NCBI RefSeq assembly: GCF_901000735.1
Contig: NC_081541.1
Coordinates: 44,564,383 to 44,628,382, forward strand
From: Corylus avellana
Lineage: Eukaryota; Streptophyta; Magnoliopsida; Fagales; Betulaceae
Direction of reading: 5' to 3'
DNA length: 64,000 nt
Positions within the stretch are counted from its first letter, which is position 1. Each line of letters starts with the position of its first letter. The position numbers were made by a program, and so were the translations under genes. Below are positions 36,474-48,863 of the stretch, one piece after another. A model generated the notes under the pieces. It did no database searches and was not told the origin of the DNA. It was given only the letters and a program-made list of their open reading frames with translations.

Positions 36474-37450
36474 CTGTTGATATTAGGTACATTAAATAAT
36501 ACAATTAGATTTTTGTACTAAACAAGCTTGTAATGTTAAACAAAATAAATACATTAAATTTGAAATTTCATTGGGATCGCGTAACACTTTGTACCAAGTC
36601 AATGCCCCGGTGAAATGACGTTGTTAGGATGCTTTTACAGACATAGCATACATCAGTAATGTGATAATCATAACATGTATTGAGCGTGTCATACAGCAAC
36701 ATGTATTGAGCGTGTCATACAACAAATGAGTTTATCCATGTGCAAACAACGAGCCTCGTTTCATTTCCAAAAGTCGAATACATTTTTATATTTTTGTCCT
36801 AAATAATATGGATTGATAGCTTTACTCTTGCTTTGATTTTGGTGGTGATGAGTTTTACTATTTCACCTTTGAGATCTCGACGAAATCTTATCTTAGTCTA
36901 CATTAAAGAAATATTAAAAGTCATCACCAACAAAATGAAAGAAAGAATAAAACATTCAATCTATATTATTATAAGTAATTGTGTAATGCAATAGTCATTA
37001 TGTTTTATGAAATCATTTATATGTCATCATCGATATCTTAACAATTGTTTTTTACCGAGGTGATATCAAGAAAATTAGAGCTCACTATAAAGAACTACAC
37101 GATTGAGATAATGCAACAAAGTATGATTTTTCAGCTATATCTAATGCAACAATATGATTTTCTTTTCTTTTTTCAAGTCAACTTGTAGGCGTGTGCCTTA
37201 TTAATTTTTTTTTTTTAATTTAATCTATTAAATTAATATTTGTCTTTGTCGCATGTGATTTTTATATGCACACTTTTTTAAAATGTATATGAGATTTACA
37301 TACTATTTTAATCATATTAAAAATAAATGTTTCATATTTACGTACTTTTTAAAAATGAATAGATTGAATTAAAAAACAAAAAAAAAATTATCTTTGTTTT
37401 TACAGATCTATTTATTTATTTATTTATTTTTATTTATTTTTTTTTGACTT

Positions 37451-37675
37451 ACTTGTGTTTCTTTGGGCTTGTAGGCAAACTTGTGCAATGAGTTTGGGCG
37501 GGCCTGGCTAACTTGTGTTTCTTTGGGCAACTTGTGCAATGAGTTTGGGAGGGCCTGGCTTACTTGTGTTTCTTTGGGCTTGTCGGTAAACTTGTGCAAT
37601 GAGTTTGGGCGGGCCTGACTTACTTCTATTTCTTTGGGCTTGTTGGAAACCCGTTTCTTTGGGCTGGTTGGAAAG
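37451..37675. repeat. Minisatellite upstream of SKIP5
   Basis: Units ACTTGTGTTTCTTTGGGCTT...GGGCCTGGCT: 37451-37510 (60 bases), 37511-37561 (51, lacking nine bases), 37562-37621 (60) and a decayed partial unit to 37675. It ends about 80 bases before the SKIP5 ATG. Confidence 0.9.
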
Positions 37676-37755
37676 TGCTACTTTTTGTCACAGTCAAACT
37701 CGTTAATAAATCTTCCAAAAATCGACGGAGAGGAGAGAGAGAGAGGGCCGTGGAG

Positions 37756-40700
37756 ATGGAGGTGAAGATAGAAGAACGAGAAGAAGAAAACGGGAGAAAA
37801 TGGAAGCGAAAGAAAAAGAGCTTAACATCAGCTTCGTTATGTCCAATAAACAATCTTGATGATGGCTGTCTTATGCACATCTTTAGTTTTCTTTCTCCAA
37901 TTCCAGGTACCCTTTTTAATTTCTCTCACGCTTTTTTTTGTTCTTTTTAGCTCGTTCAATTCAGAGTATGTCTCGTTTTTTCTTTTCTTTTTGTGTGTAT
38001 CAAATTATTTTGGTTCGAGAGTAAAACCCAACCGTTAATTTCATTAAAGAGCACTTTTTTTCTTGTTGGGTGATTTATTTTCATTCATTTGGGTGTACTT
38101 TTTGCTGAGTGTGATGGTGAAGACAATTTTTTTATTAGTTTATCTATCACTGAATTTCTAGAATGTGCATTAGATATTGTAACTGTGGTGTAATTAGCTA
38201 TCTTCCCAATTCACTTTTGTTGATCTGAAATATACTGGTATAAAATTCAAGAAGATAAAGTTACAAGCTTTTTGAGTCAGATTGCAGTTCATGTTGTTGA
38301 TATCTTGGTGTAAATTATGATGTTTTTTTTTTTTTTTTTTTTTTGTGTGGATTGCCTAAAGGCAGATTATGATCCATTGTGTTGGGCTAAATCTACTTTA
38401 AAATATTTTCTCAGAAGTTGATAATACAAACCTTTGACTTAGCTTGCACCCTACCTACCTCAACCTACGAGAGAGACAATACAAGATAATTGTCGAAAGA
38501 TTATAATGGGATGAGATAGAAATGCACTATAATTGCTAAAATATTGCAAGGGAGGAGCCGGGGGAGTCTACAGCACTACTGTCGACCCCCAAAACTGAGA
38601 TTTACGTGGAATTTGCAATATATATGTATCCAGGTGTATTATCCTTATGCATGTATTGTATAATTAACAATCTAAGCTGCCGTGTTATTTTCTTAATCAT
38701 TACCAAAGTGTATGAAGAACCTGGTTATTTACCAGTTCTTCTCATGGAAGAGGAACCAAGTCTAATGAAGCCAGGGGAGGAAGAAACTAGTTCAATCACT
38801 TTGAATGTATGACTTTTTTGTTAATGTACTTTTCTTTTTGATGGTTAACATTCTTGAATTATACTAAATTATCAAAAAAAAAACATTCTTGAATTATACT
38901 ATAAAGCTTCTGAGTTCAGCATGATTTTGACAAGTCTATGACAATGAGATGGAGGCTTGAATGTTTTAGTCATACCAGAACTGAATCATTTGACCTAGTA
39001 GACTTCACCGTCGTGCATGTATGACGTAATTGTTACGATTTTTCTGTCACAAATTGCTATTGAGTTTGCAGATCGGTATAACACCGCCCTCGTTTGCCAC
39101 AGATGGTGTTACTTGGCATGTCACCCTCGCTTGTGGCTGCGAGTAGACCGATCGGTCAAAGATTTATCTGAGCCTGGAGTTTTCCCCAATATTGAGACAG
39201 CTGTCACTGCCGCAAGGTTTGTAAAGTTTCATCTGCCTATATGTCATTCTTGGGCCAGGTAGCTGGATTAATACTTTATTACTTTTTTACCTTGCAGGCC
39301 TGGTGACACTATTTTAATTGCAGCAGGAGGGATTCATCGCGCATCTAATATTCAAATAAAAAAACCACTTTGCCTGGTATATTCAAAGTTCATTTCTTAC
39401 TGGAAAGGTTACTTAAGTATCATGCACAGTTGCATGGGTGCATGTATACCATGAGATTAGAAATTATGTAGGTGTTTTAGTCTCCGTCTTGACTGGTTAA
39501 TGGTATATGGTGTACATCATCGGATGTGAATGTCATCAGCATTTAATTTGATTTTTGGAAATAAGAAGATTTTATACTGATCCTTTTGTTAGACGTCATT
39601 ATGGGTTGCCTTGAAAAACATGGCATTTGTAAGAAATTTTGTCTTTGTCTTTCATGTTTTACATTTTCTTTCTATGTGCATTTAAGATATACTTGGTGAG
39701 GGTTGTCTTGGATTATAGGAAACTTGTTCAATTTTTAGGGTTGGGTTAGGGGCAGCCTTTTTACCCAAACCTACTGCATCATTTGCAGCCTTCTGTAGGT
39801 TGTATCTTTCTTTCTTTCACCTTACAAGTTGACTGTCTCACTAAGTACTATATCAATTCTCACCCATTGCGAACTATTTTCACATAGGCATTATGATGAA
39901 TCTGGTTTTTAGCCAAGCTTGCATCGATGCGCAGACTGTTAAATTTGATTTCAAATTCTAGCTGATGTTGCTCATAGGTATCTTATAGCTTGATTTCTTT
40001 ATAGACTTATATATAATAAATAAATAAAAGAAGCTTGATTGCATTGTAGGCTTACCTCAACTTTTTGGGTGCGTTTTAATAATCTTTGTGGCAAGGAATT
40101 AATTTCCATGAACACCACGCATTGTGACAAATGGGATACATTTGAACCAGCAACTGTAGAAGCTACAAAATTGCTTCCAGCTCTCTCATGGGATCAGACA
40201 ATTTTACTTGTTGCTTTTCTGGCTATTTTAAACCAGGGATTTTCAACTTTCTCTTGCTGATATTATTCCAGGAGAAAGAAGAATAAACTTATATTGTGGA
40301 AATTCTTTCCATTTTTGGCTATTTTCAATTTAAACCTACTTTGTTCAGATTGGTGGAGGTGAGCTTCCCGATGAGACAACGCTCATTTGTTCTCGAGGTT
40401 CAGACAGGTTTGCAAAATTTACATTTATGTGGTGTTTTTTGTTTTTGCAAGTTTTCTTTCTGCAATATTGTGAGGGGCCACCTCCATACTGTTGGATGGC
40501 AGCCATCTAGAACTCTATAGAAAATGCATTTGAGCCTTATGCCTTGGCATGGATTCACAAATATTTGTGTTCTTAAATCGTTCTTTGAATGAATCTTTGC
40601 TACCGTCTTTCTCAAAAAGTCCTACTCTTTTATTGTTCTTTAACTTTGCTAAATGTTCTCTTGTATATTTCCTGTGCACTTGAGCAGCGCTCCTTTTGAT

Positions 40701-41128
40701 AAAATTATTTATAAAAAAAAGGGTCGATTCACAAATAGTATATGTTAGTGTTGAATTTTGGCATGTGCTGTTCATTTTGTTTGAGCAGTGCATTGGAGTT
40801 CCTGTCCACCTGCAAACTGGCGAACTTAACAGTGAAGGCAGAACTTGGTTGCTGCTTGCTTCATAGAAAAGGAAGGCTAACCATAGATGGGTGCATTCTT
40901 CAATGTGAGTCAAGCCCCCTGGACTATCTGTCTTGTCCGATTGTGAGTACAGCCACCGGTAGTCAGCAGTTCCCTTCCAAGGGCCACGGGGATCGCGTTT
41001 CTGTTTCTCAAACTCGCATTGAAGGTGGCGCCAAGGCCGTTTCAATTAGTGGAGACCTGGAATTGCAGCGAGTACGGGTCATTTATGCCCGGACGTCTCT
41101 CTTGTTCTGGTTTGATGTAGAGCATTAG
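37756..41128 (+). CDS. SKIP5: F-box protein SKIP5
   Basis: SKIP5 is an SCF-type F-box protein that binds SKP1/ASK adaptors; its substrate is not known to me. Exons: 37756-37906, 39072-39216, 39298-39376, 40349-40407 and 40789-41128. All are GT-AG and close in phase to 257 codons plus stop. The F-box runs from INNLDDGCLMHIFSFLSPIP across the first intron into DRYNTALVCHRWCYLACHP. The C-terminal half (GDTILIAAGGIHRASNIQIK, KAVSISGDLELQRVRV, ending WFDVEH) is the pectin-lyase-like beta-helix region of this family and matches Arabidopsis SKIP5 as remembered. The start was chosen as the first ATG (MEVKIEEREEE) in frame with the F-box that leaves a plausible leader; no later ATG precedes the F-box. 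It is convergent with eIF2B-beta. Confidence 0.92.
38847..38901 (+). mobile_element. Minimal retroposon scar with 20-bp target duplication
   Basis: AACATTCTTGAATTATACTA occurs at 38847-38866 and again at 38882-38901, flanking only AATTATCAAAAAAAA. This is what an almost fully 5'-truncated LINE or SINE copy would leave: a 3' tip and poly(A) between target-site duplications. It lies in SKIP5 intron 1. Confidence 0.7.
40552..40737 (+). mobile_element. 5'-truncated LINE-like 3' end in SKIP5 intron 4
   Basis: GATTCACAAATA is found at 40552-40563 and 40726-40737. Between them, the text TTGTATATTTCCTGTGCACTTGAGCAGCGCTCCTTTTGATAAA (in part) followed by poly(A) resembles the common 3' untranslated end of plant LINEs. 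Five bases separate the poly(A) from the right repeat, so the boundary is not perfect. Confidence 0.45.
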
Positions 41129-43074
41129 TGATGGTCATTATCATCCTGAATTGCCTGTGACATTATTCATCTGTTTAAACTTGTGTGATACTTATCTTAG
41201 CCCTCAATTGATTGTAATTTCATGGGTTTTGAAGGTTTCTGTCTGAAACTTCCTTGGTGTCACCACTTCGCACTTTTCCTCACTTTACCTGATAATTGTT
41301 TTCATCACCACGGTGTTTAAGATCATTTGACCTAATCAATCTCTTATCATCATTAGAATGTTAAAATTGGCAGAATTTGGTGGCCTGGGAAACTGAAACG
41401 TAGTCATAATGCTAGTAGTAACAATTTACAACTGCTATTATGAGTAACTGTAGTTCAAAAATATTGAAGATTTACGACAGCGAAAGCATTCCTGAACAGT
41501 GAAGATCCACATCACATTTGTAAATATTTCACTAAGCTGTATATTACCCAAAACTCCTACCTTAAGAAGGTTGGAAACCAAGAACACTGCTTAAGAAATA
41601 TCTAAAGCCTTGTGTGAGAAATGCAACATGGCCAAAACGACAATGGTGATTGGTGACTGTCCATAGCTTAGCTACAAAATACAGCACAGAGACTCTTGCC
41701 AACTCACAGTAACAAATTATCTTCTATTGGTGGAGAGCTGTTTCCCTCCGTACAACTCCAAGACCAGGAAAAAAAGGCTCTATTCGTTTCTTCTTCTTTT
41801 TTTTTTTTTTTTTATTGATTTTTATGGCATATTCCTTCTCATTCCACTACATCTCAATTGCAACTTTCCTAGTATCTTCCAGCATTACGATATGCTCTAC
41901 CTTCTCCTAGCCCACTGCTTATCACGCTACGTTTCTTAATTACCTGAGAGAACGTGGGAAATGTCAATAAACCATCAATAATCATGACAATAGTGATGCA
42001 GAGAACAGCAGGTGCAAATAGTTGATGAGAAACTCTATGAAACATGCCAACATGTGAATGTGAGAAGTAAAGAACATTTTGTTAGATGAAGTGGTGGAGA
42101 TTCTGTTAGATTAAGCACATCTTATAAGATATTTCTTCCTGAATTGTATTCTCTCTAGACTGCAGACTTCAATTAATGAGCTGACCTAAATGTCGTAAGA
42201 AGCCATCAAAAACTGAGTCAATTAGGCTGAGACAGCAAAGAATAAAAACTTGTCTCTACCTCATACCTGAAGACAATGCCACATCAGATTTGGACATGAT
42301 CACCCCATGCCTAGGCCAGGAATAAATTGGATTAAAGGTGGCCTCGGCATAGGGATAGAAGCCTCTTTGGAGGGATCTAATAGCCTTTCTTGTCTATTTT
42401 CTTTATTGTTTTATTATATACGTTATTGTCAAGGTCCATATCTAATGGCTAAAATGAGATATAGCCACCTTGTGCACAAGACACTGTCCATTATCAGTAA
42501 TGTAGTTGTTACCTTGTGGAAACATCACAAGCATATTTATGATTTGATAAAAAAAATAAATAAAAAAAAGTTATTTTTTTTGAGATATAGCATAAACCAG
42601 TTGGTCTGAACAAAAAAATTGGCAGTGAAGTGCAAAATAACAAAGAATGAGTCCAGTTGGTCTCCACAAAGAAAATTGTATGTGAATTGCAAAATCACTA
42701 AGAATAGTCCCAGAGGCATTTTTATAATTAGTTGGCCGGAAAAAGGGGTAAAAGGTTCATTGGCACCAAATATTAGCAACTTTTAGAGTAATGCTCCACT
42801 AATTACAGTATTGAATGCAATAAGATCCCATTCTTTGATGAGGACACAATTGCTCTTTTAATGTATATCGGCAACTTAATACAACTGCTATCTATATAAG
42901 TGCTAAATGGAACATATATATAGACATTCACTTTTTTCTTGTCCTGGAATTTTCAATTTCAAGATGTGTTAAAATAATAATTATTCACTAGAATATAGGC
43001 ATAACCACTAACAGATGCAACATTTGAGATTAAAATACTTACCCAACATATGACAAAAATAGTGGGAGCTCAAC
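41129..43074. other. Convergent intergenic region SKIP5 / eIF2B-beta
   Basis: Holds the 3' ends of the two genes. No real coding sequence is seen. A 56-base direct repeat lies at 42597-42708. Confidence 0.6.
42597..42708. repeat. 56-base tandem duplication
   Basis: Two units start CCAGTTGGTCT(GAA/CCA)CAAA and share GTGAA(G/T)TGCAAAAT(A/C)AC(A/T)AAGAAT. Confidence 0.7.
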
Positions 43075-46000
43075 TCAACTCCCTGTAGGTCTTCGTTGGA
43101 CCACCAAATCATCAGCAGAGTAATAATCTGCGATGAGCCGATACATATATGATGGATTGTGCCCTCCTCTGCAAAGGAAGTAAATGGTAATTTAGAAGTT
43201 GTAAAAGTTACCCAAAAATAAATGCATAACATCATTTGTGAATTTGTAAAAGTGTTCAAAATTCTCAAAAACCAGGCCAAAGCATACAAAAGTGAGCTAA
43301 AAATTACATTTGTGAATTTGAAAAAGGACAAAATAACAAAAATTCCATAATGGAGTGAAGAAAAGGTCTTTTCAATGAACTACAGAATATATACTTTAGA
43401 ACTCCAGGAAATTATTTCAAATTGCTGAAAGATTCAAAGTTCCTTGGACTTGTCTTCCAATCTACATAAACTGATAATTCAGATTGTTAAAACCTCCATT
43501 TCTCTTTTCCCTTCTCTTTTTGGGGAAGGGAGGGCTTCAGCAAGTTATATCAGCTAAACATTGAATATGATGCATTAAGAAGCTCATAGGGGTAACAAAT
43601 TCAAGCTCTCTAGTCCTGTGAAGCCCTTAGAATCAGTTGAACTTACGTGTCAGTAATGAAAAGATTAACGAGTTTTGGTGGCACATAATCAAATGTTGGA
43701 TTGACCACATGAAGAAGCGGGGAAGAAGTGCCATTTCCAAAATCCATGCAATCTGAAAATTCTCCAAAATCCAGCAGCTCAGATGGGGATCTCAGCTCAT
43801 TCAGTAAGACCTCAGGATTGTGTGGATACAGAGGACACAGCTGCCAAGTTGACAAAACAGCATTTCACAAAAGTAACAGCAATAATCAGAACTCAAATAA
43901 TACCATAACTCCAACATTTTAAGAAAATGGGATGCAGTCTAAGATATTTCCACTTGCTAGTAATGAGCATGTCAGGAACTCATAGGCAAAACACGCATTT
44001 TTGTACCATTGACTCCAGCAAGATACATGTTAACTAACTAGAGCAATCACAAACTTTTGCTACTACTTCTGCATTATATACAAAATGTTTAGGCCACTTA
44101 AATTTCAGTTTTTACCATCTATGTTTACTCAAAACCCGCATGTATATCCCCGATTTGATCCAAACATGCAAAATAAAAGTTGAACAGCTCATAATACCCT
44201 CTATAGACATCAGCATATATTATTGATTACATAAACAAATAAGCAACTGAAGATGAGATGGTTTCTTTCAGGTTGATTAATGAAGATGATATTAACAAGA
44301 AAGAGGAAATGTGAGTTCAATTTAGATATTCTTTGTCTTGGAAACATTAGATTTCATGCAGAATGATCTGGTGATATCAAAGATTACGATTGTTTGACTT
44401 CTCGGTCAGTAGTCATATCTTTAGAATTTGGCAAGTTCTAGTCTGGTGAACTAGTTGAGTAATATTCGATTACAGTCTGATCTCTCTTTGTCAAAAGTTT
44501 GTAAGTTGAAGAAGTTTCTATCTCCTCCAATCCTACTTAAAAATTTCTTCCTACTTGATCACAATGGAGGTACATCTTGTTTCAAAGGTTTTCGCTTAAA
44601 CAGAAAGTTGTGCAGAGTTCATAAACAAGATCCCCTCTACCAAAATGATTACAAAAGGTTCTTCTTCATAAACTATTTCTTCACATCCTTTACATATTGT
44701 ATTCTCCTAGTTTCTCCAATTTTCTCCCACCTCTCATTAGCAAGATGACCTACAAGCTTAAGATAAGTAAATTTGTTCTGTGTCATATAACAATATAGGG
44801 AGGCAATACACCGAACATTATATTTTCAAGGATATGATTGTTCAGGATCTTTACTAATATTTTCAATATATTCTATTTCCATCCTCTTAGATAATGCAGT
44901 AAAACCATATTTTAGAATCAACAAGGGTTTTAATCATCATAAGCTCTCAAACAGTTCAAGTTTAAAGCACAGCCATGAAAGTACAGCCCCATGTCATAGA
45001 GAAGCCTATGTGAAACTCAGGAGGTAGACCATGGGAGATTAGTTCAGTGTGACAACAGGTACCTTGTCATTGCGAGTGACCAAATATTACACTCTCAAAA
45101 TAATATATTCCTTTTTGGATGAAACAATGACTGGAATATCATAATCATAAAGAATGTCCATGCCATGTTTTTTTTGATAAGTAATGTCCATGCCATGTTA
45201 CATGAAACATTAGTAAGATCAGAGGTTCCTGCCCCTAGTTTTGCAGCTAAATAAAAAGGCTTGACAATTACTATTTAGAAGTACACTTGATAAAATGGTT
45301 TTGAAATATGTTCATTTTTCAAAACAAAATCACAATATTAAATAAATCTCAAAAGAGTCGAGTTACATCGCTAACGAGCATAAGCTTTCCACATTAATTC
45401 AAACAAGGAAATTTCTCAAAAGCAACCAGTATACCAGCATCTCAATTTCGCTTCAATGCATAAGAAGAAAGCATTGAAATTTAGGAATGGTTCTTAAAGA
45501 GACTGTTTTGTCTTTAATTAAAATCTCAACGGCAAGTACAGCTGTTATAGCACCAAATTACCTTGTGAGTGCCAGCAAGTACAACAAAAGGGACTGCATG
45601 CCTCTGAGCTGCAAGTGCAACCATATTCAACCCAACAGGTGCTATGACCCCACCATTGGCCATGACAGCATGTGCTCCAACTATAACCTTTAGGAATTCC
45701 AACACAAAGCCAAGAATCAGTCCAGAAAATCTGTTTCCCAAAGAGGGGAAAAAAGAAATAGAAAAGAAAAGCTCGAGATCATCAATATACCATGTTCACC
45801 CGGGAAATCATGGCAAAAACTGCAGAATCAGTAATCAGTGTGGTTTGTAAACCTCTTGTGACCAATTCCTTTGCAAGAAGATGTCCCTGATACCTAATTG
45901 CCAAAAAAATGTCATTAGAGAGAGAAAAACAAAATTATACCGAGTAAACATAATTCTTTTGCCTTGCACAAACCTTGGAGCACCCTCAGCAACAAACACC

Positions 46001-48133
46001 CTAAATGATCTCTTTTTCTCTTTTGCTGCACAAAGAAATTCTAATACTGTTCTTGAACTTCCTAAAGTTAATATGACCTCACTGCAAAATATATGCAATG
46101 AGAAATGTTATATAAATTAGAAAAGCATAACTTAGAAATTAAAGCCATAAAAATGAAACTTCACACAAGCTGATATTCATAAGACTATATATTCAGATTG
46201 ATTGGACAAAAACAAAGACATAATAACTTCATGGAGGTGTAAGAGTGTGCTCTGCAAGCACATAAGAAATACAAAGTATTGGAAGAAAATAAGTAATGAT
46301 AACAAATGATCAAACAGCAATGTAGCCCGGACAAGATAAAAAAGGATTTGTTCTTTCTACTGTTAAGTTACATCTCAATCTCCACCCAGTTTTAAAGGCA
46401 GGAGGGGGTGCCATTTGAACTACATATTATTGGCCAAAAGAAAATAATAATTTTCTAAAGCAAAACAGATTTAATAGTAGTAATTGAAGAAAAAAATTAC
46501 TTTTGATGAATGTGCTCTACTGCTTGCTCGGCAATCTGTTCATGGCAAGTGGTAATATCTTGAATGAGTTCATTTACCGCTTCAATGACATCGTGCTTCA
46601 GCTTCCGAGTTCTTGAACTTTTATCAGCAGCTGCAAGCAAAATAATTTATCAACAATCAAATCATGATGAAATTTTTAATGTAATTGATGCTCCGACATT
46701 CAGTTCCATTAAAACAAGACACCAGTACATAGAACCAATTTCTTTCATTGACCAATGCCCAGTCACAATTGGCCACATTTATCTTCAAAGAATGTAGATG
46801 ACACAATCTTAGGATCATACACATTGTAGATTGACCAAATAGAAATATAAAATTGCACTTATGGAAGCATTGAACGACAAGGATAAATAAAAATATGACT
46901 GTAAGAGAACTAGCAATAACAACAATATTATAACTGAATAAAATAAAAACTGCTGAGCTCACATCTGCTTTTTCCATCAGAATCACCCCCAGAGGAAGAA
47001 GTGTGAGGAACAGCTGCTGAGTCAGGCACATCCTCAAGAAGGGTCTGCAAGGAAGGTGGACGCAAAGTGCTTCTTGCAGCAGCAGCAAGAGAAGCAGCTG
47101 ATAGAACTGGATGATCATTGTGCTCAGCATCATCATCATCATCACTAATAGCGGATACGCCCAAACCAGCAATAGCAGCCGTTGTGAGAGATAGATCCTC
47201 CTCCCTAATAATGTGCAAAACACGCCTCACAATATTACCGACAGCAAGCTCTGCAATTATGTACATAACATATTATCATAAGAAAACAAAGATAGATCTT
47301 AACACTCCATGTAAGTAAAAAATAAAAAAAAATAAAAAAGAAGAAGAAGAACAAGAACAAGCAAGGTATCCCTTCATGATAACCATTCTATTCATGTGAT
47401 TGTACAGTATCCATAACCATTGTATTCATGTGATTGTACAATATCCATCAGCAATACTGAAGAATCAGACAAGGATAAGGAGCCCGATTAAGTAAGCATT
47501 TTAAAACTACAAAACCATAGTATCACATGTTTCACACATCAAATTTAAGAATAAGTAGCACTGCTATTCATAAATTAAAGTATATTATTTCTGAGAAAAG
47601 GAAAACATACAATAGCATTTAAATTCAAAGGAATAGTATTAATAACTTCTTTATGCCTTGATTTCATAGTTAATTTTTTGCTGGCCTAGAAAAGTTACAG
47701 GCCTTACATAACATGATCTTCATTAATTGATGAAGTTCCCTCAAGAAAACTACTACATAATTTCTAGTCATAATAAAGAGACTAGCCATGCACATACCCA
47801 CAGGATTTGCAGCAATCAGCAGCTCCCCAACTGCCCTTACAGCATCCATCAAAGCTCCAGCCTGGTTTGTGTACGACACTCGCTGCTGTGAAATCACCGA
47901 CCGAAGCAATTCGGCCGTCTGCCTTGCTGTGGCCTGCGAGCCCTCAATTTTACTGGAACCACAAATTATCCAAAAAAGAAGTAAATAACAAACAAACATA
48001 TATAAATGAGCTTATAGTATCTTAAACATAGCCTTCGTATACCATCTATGCAGCTATACAAACAGTGCTGAAGATTTTACCGTTTTTTAAGGTTGTTAAG
48101 GAAATCATTCACAAGGACCTGCACGTCCGGCAT
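43075..48133 (-). CDS. Translation initiation factor eIF2B subunit beta
   Basis: eIF2B is the guanine-nucleotide exchange factor that recharges eIF2 with GTP for Met-tRNAi delivery; beta belongs to the regulatory alpha/beta/delta group. Nine coding exons on minus: 48133-48081, 47952-47798, 47250-46963, 46630-46501, 46081-45974, 45893-45791, 45687-45562, 43840-43647 and 43168-43075. Phases close to 416 codons plus stop. Landmarks: MPDVQVLVNDFL start, KIEGSQATARQTAELLRSVI, ELAVGNIVRRVLHIIREEDL, an acidic/Ser-rich linker (SDDDDDAEHNDH), EVILTLGSSRTVLEFLCAAK, ITDSAVFAMISRVNM, GAHAVMANGGVI, NPTFDYVPPKLV and GGHNPSYMYRLIADYYSADD. The match to the Arabidopsis beta subunit as I remember it is extensive. 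The start is the ATG at 48133, which gives the family N terminus. The upstream leader has GA/CT microsatellites. Confidence 0.95.
45153..45199 (-). mobile_element. Minimal retroposon scar with 17-bp target duplication
   Basis: AATGTCCATGCCATGTT is repeated at 45153-45169 and 45183-45199 around TTTTTTGATAAGT, which on the minus strand is ACTTATCAAAAAA. It has the same TTATC-poly(A) tip as the scar at 38847. It lies in the eIF2B-beta intron between 43841 and 45561. Confidence 0.65.
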
Positions 48134-48550
48134 GATTATCACCAAATTTCACCTGAAAATGTTGCATATATCAATCACAGTTAATATCATTTCATTCCTA
48201 CAAAAAGGCAAGCAAAAACAAAATAAACCAATAATTCAAATTCTAAGCATTTATTCACACAATAAACTATGCATGCATAAGAAAACTTTCCCTGGTTAGG
48301 TGAGCTGATCAGGGGTTCCATTTTGTTTCGTATTTCCTCAGTTTTCTCAGCAACCAAACAGAGAATTACAGAACCGGACAAAGCACAGCCTCAATAAACT
48401 TCAAAATAAGTGCCGGAATTTTCAGTATCAAAAATCCAGAAAAATTCACCTCAAAATACCGCAAATATAATTTCACCACAAAACATCTCCACTCACACAA
48501 CAATTATACAACCAAACACCCTTCAATCGCAACCCAAAACACCCCCCCCA

Positions 48551-48668
48551 CAGAGAGAAAGAGAGAGAGAGAATTTAAAAAGTGTACAAAACAAAAACCA
48601 AAATGCCAAAAAGTAACCGACCGATCTCGAACCAAACCGTAAAATCTTCGATCACTCCGACACACTCA

Positions 48669-48711
<43 letters not shown>

Positions 48712-48829
48712 GGGTTTAGAGAGAAGAAACCAAAATCAAACAAAAATTACCAAATCAGTAAAGACAAATTCGCATATCTGAAATTTTTTTCTCTAGAGAA
48801 TGAAACGCTCCATACGATTCAACATAGAA

Positions 48830-48860
<31 letters not shown>
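48551..48860. repeat. GA/CT microsatellites in the eIF2B-beta 5' region
   Basis: (GA)n runs at about 48555-48582, 48671-48708 and 48831-48860. On the gene strand they read CT, as is common in plant 5' leaders and core promoters. They lie 420-730 bases upstream of the ATG. Confidence 0.85.

Positions 48861-48863
<3 letters not shown>

Larger units (their letters stand above)
31393..37288. repeat. Large direct duplication, copy 2
   Basis: The same 5896 bases as 23545-29440. Here the sequence continues past the duplication end without the LINE (TAAAATGTAT then ATGAGATTTAC), so this copy shows the empty site. Confidence 0.95.

Noticed and set aside
42307..42609. 100-codon + strand frame between SKIP5 and eIF2B-beta
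   Set aside because: Ends in a lysine/poly-A-derived tail, overlaps the 56-base tandem repeat and resembles no protein.
46657..47223. 188-codon minus-strand frame inside eIF2B-beta
   Set aside because: It is the wrong frame of eIF2B-beta exon 3 plus its intron; the leucine runs come from GCAGCAGC-type codons read out of frame.
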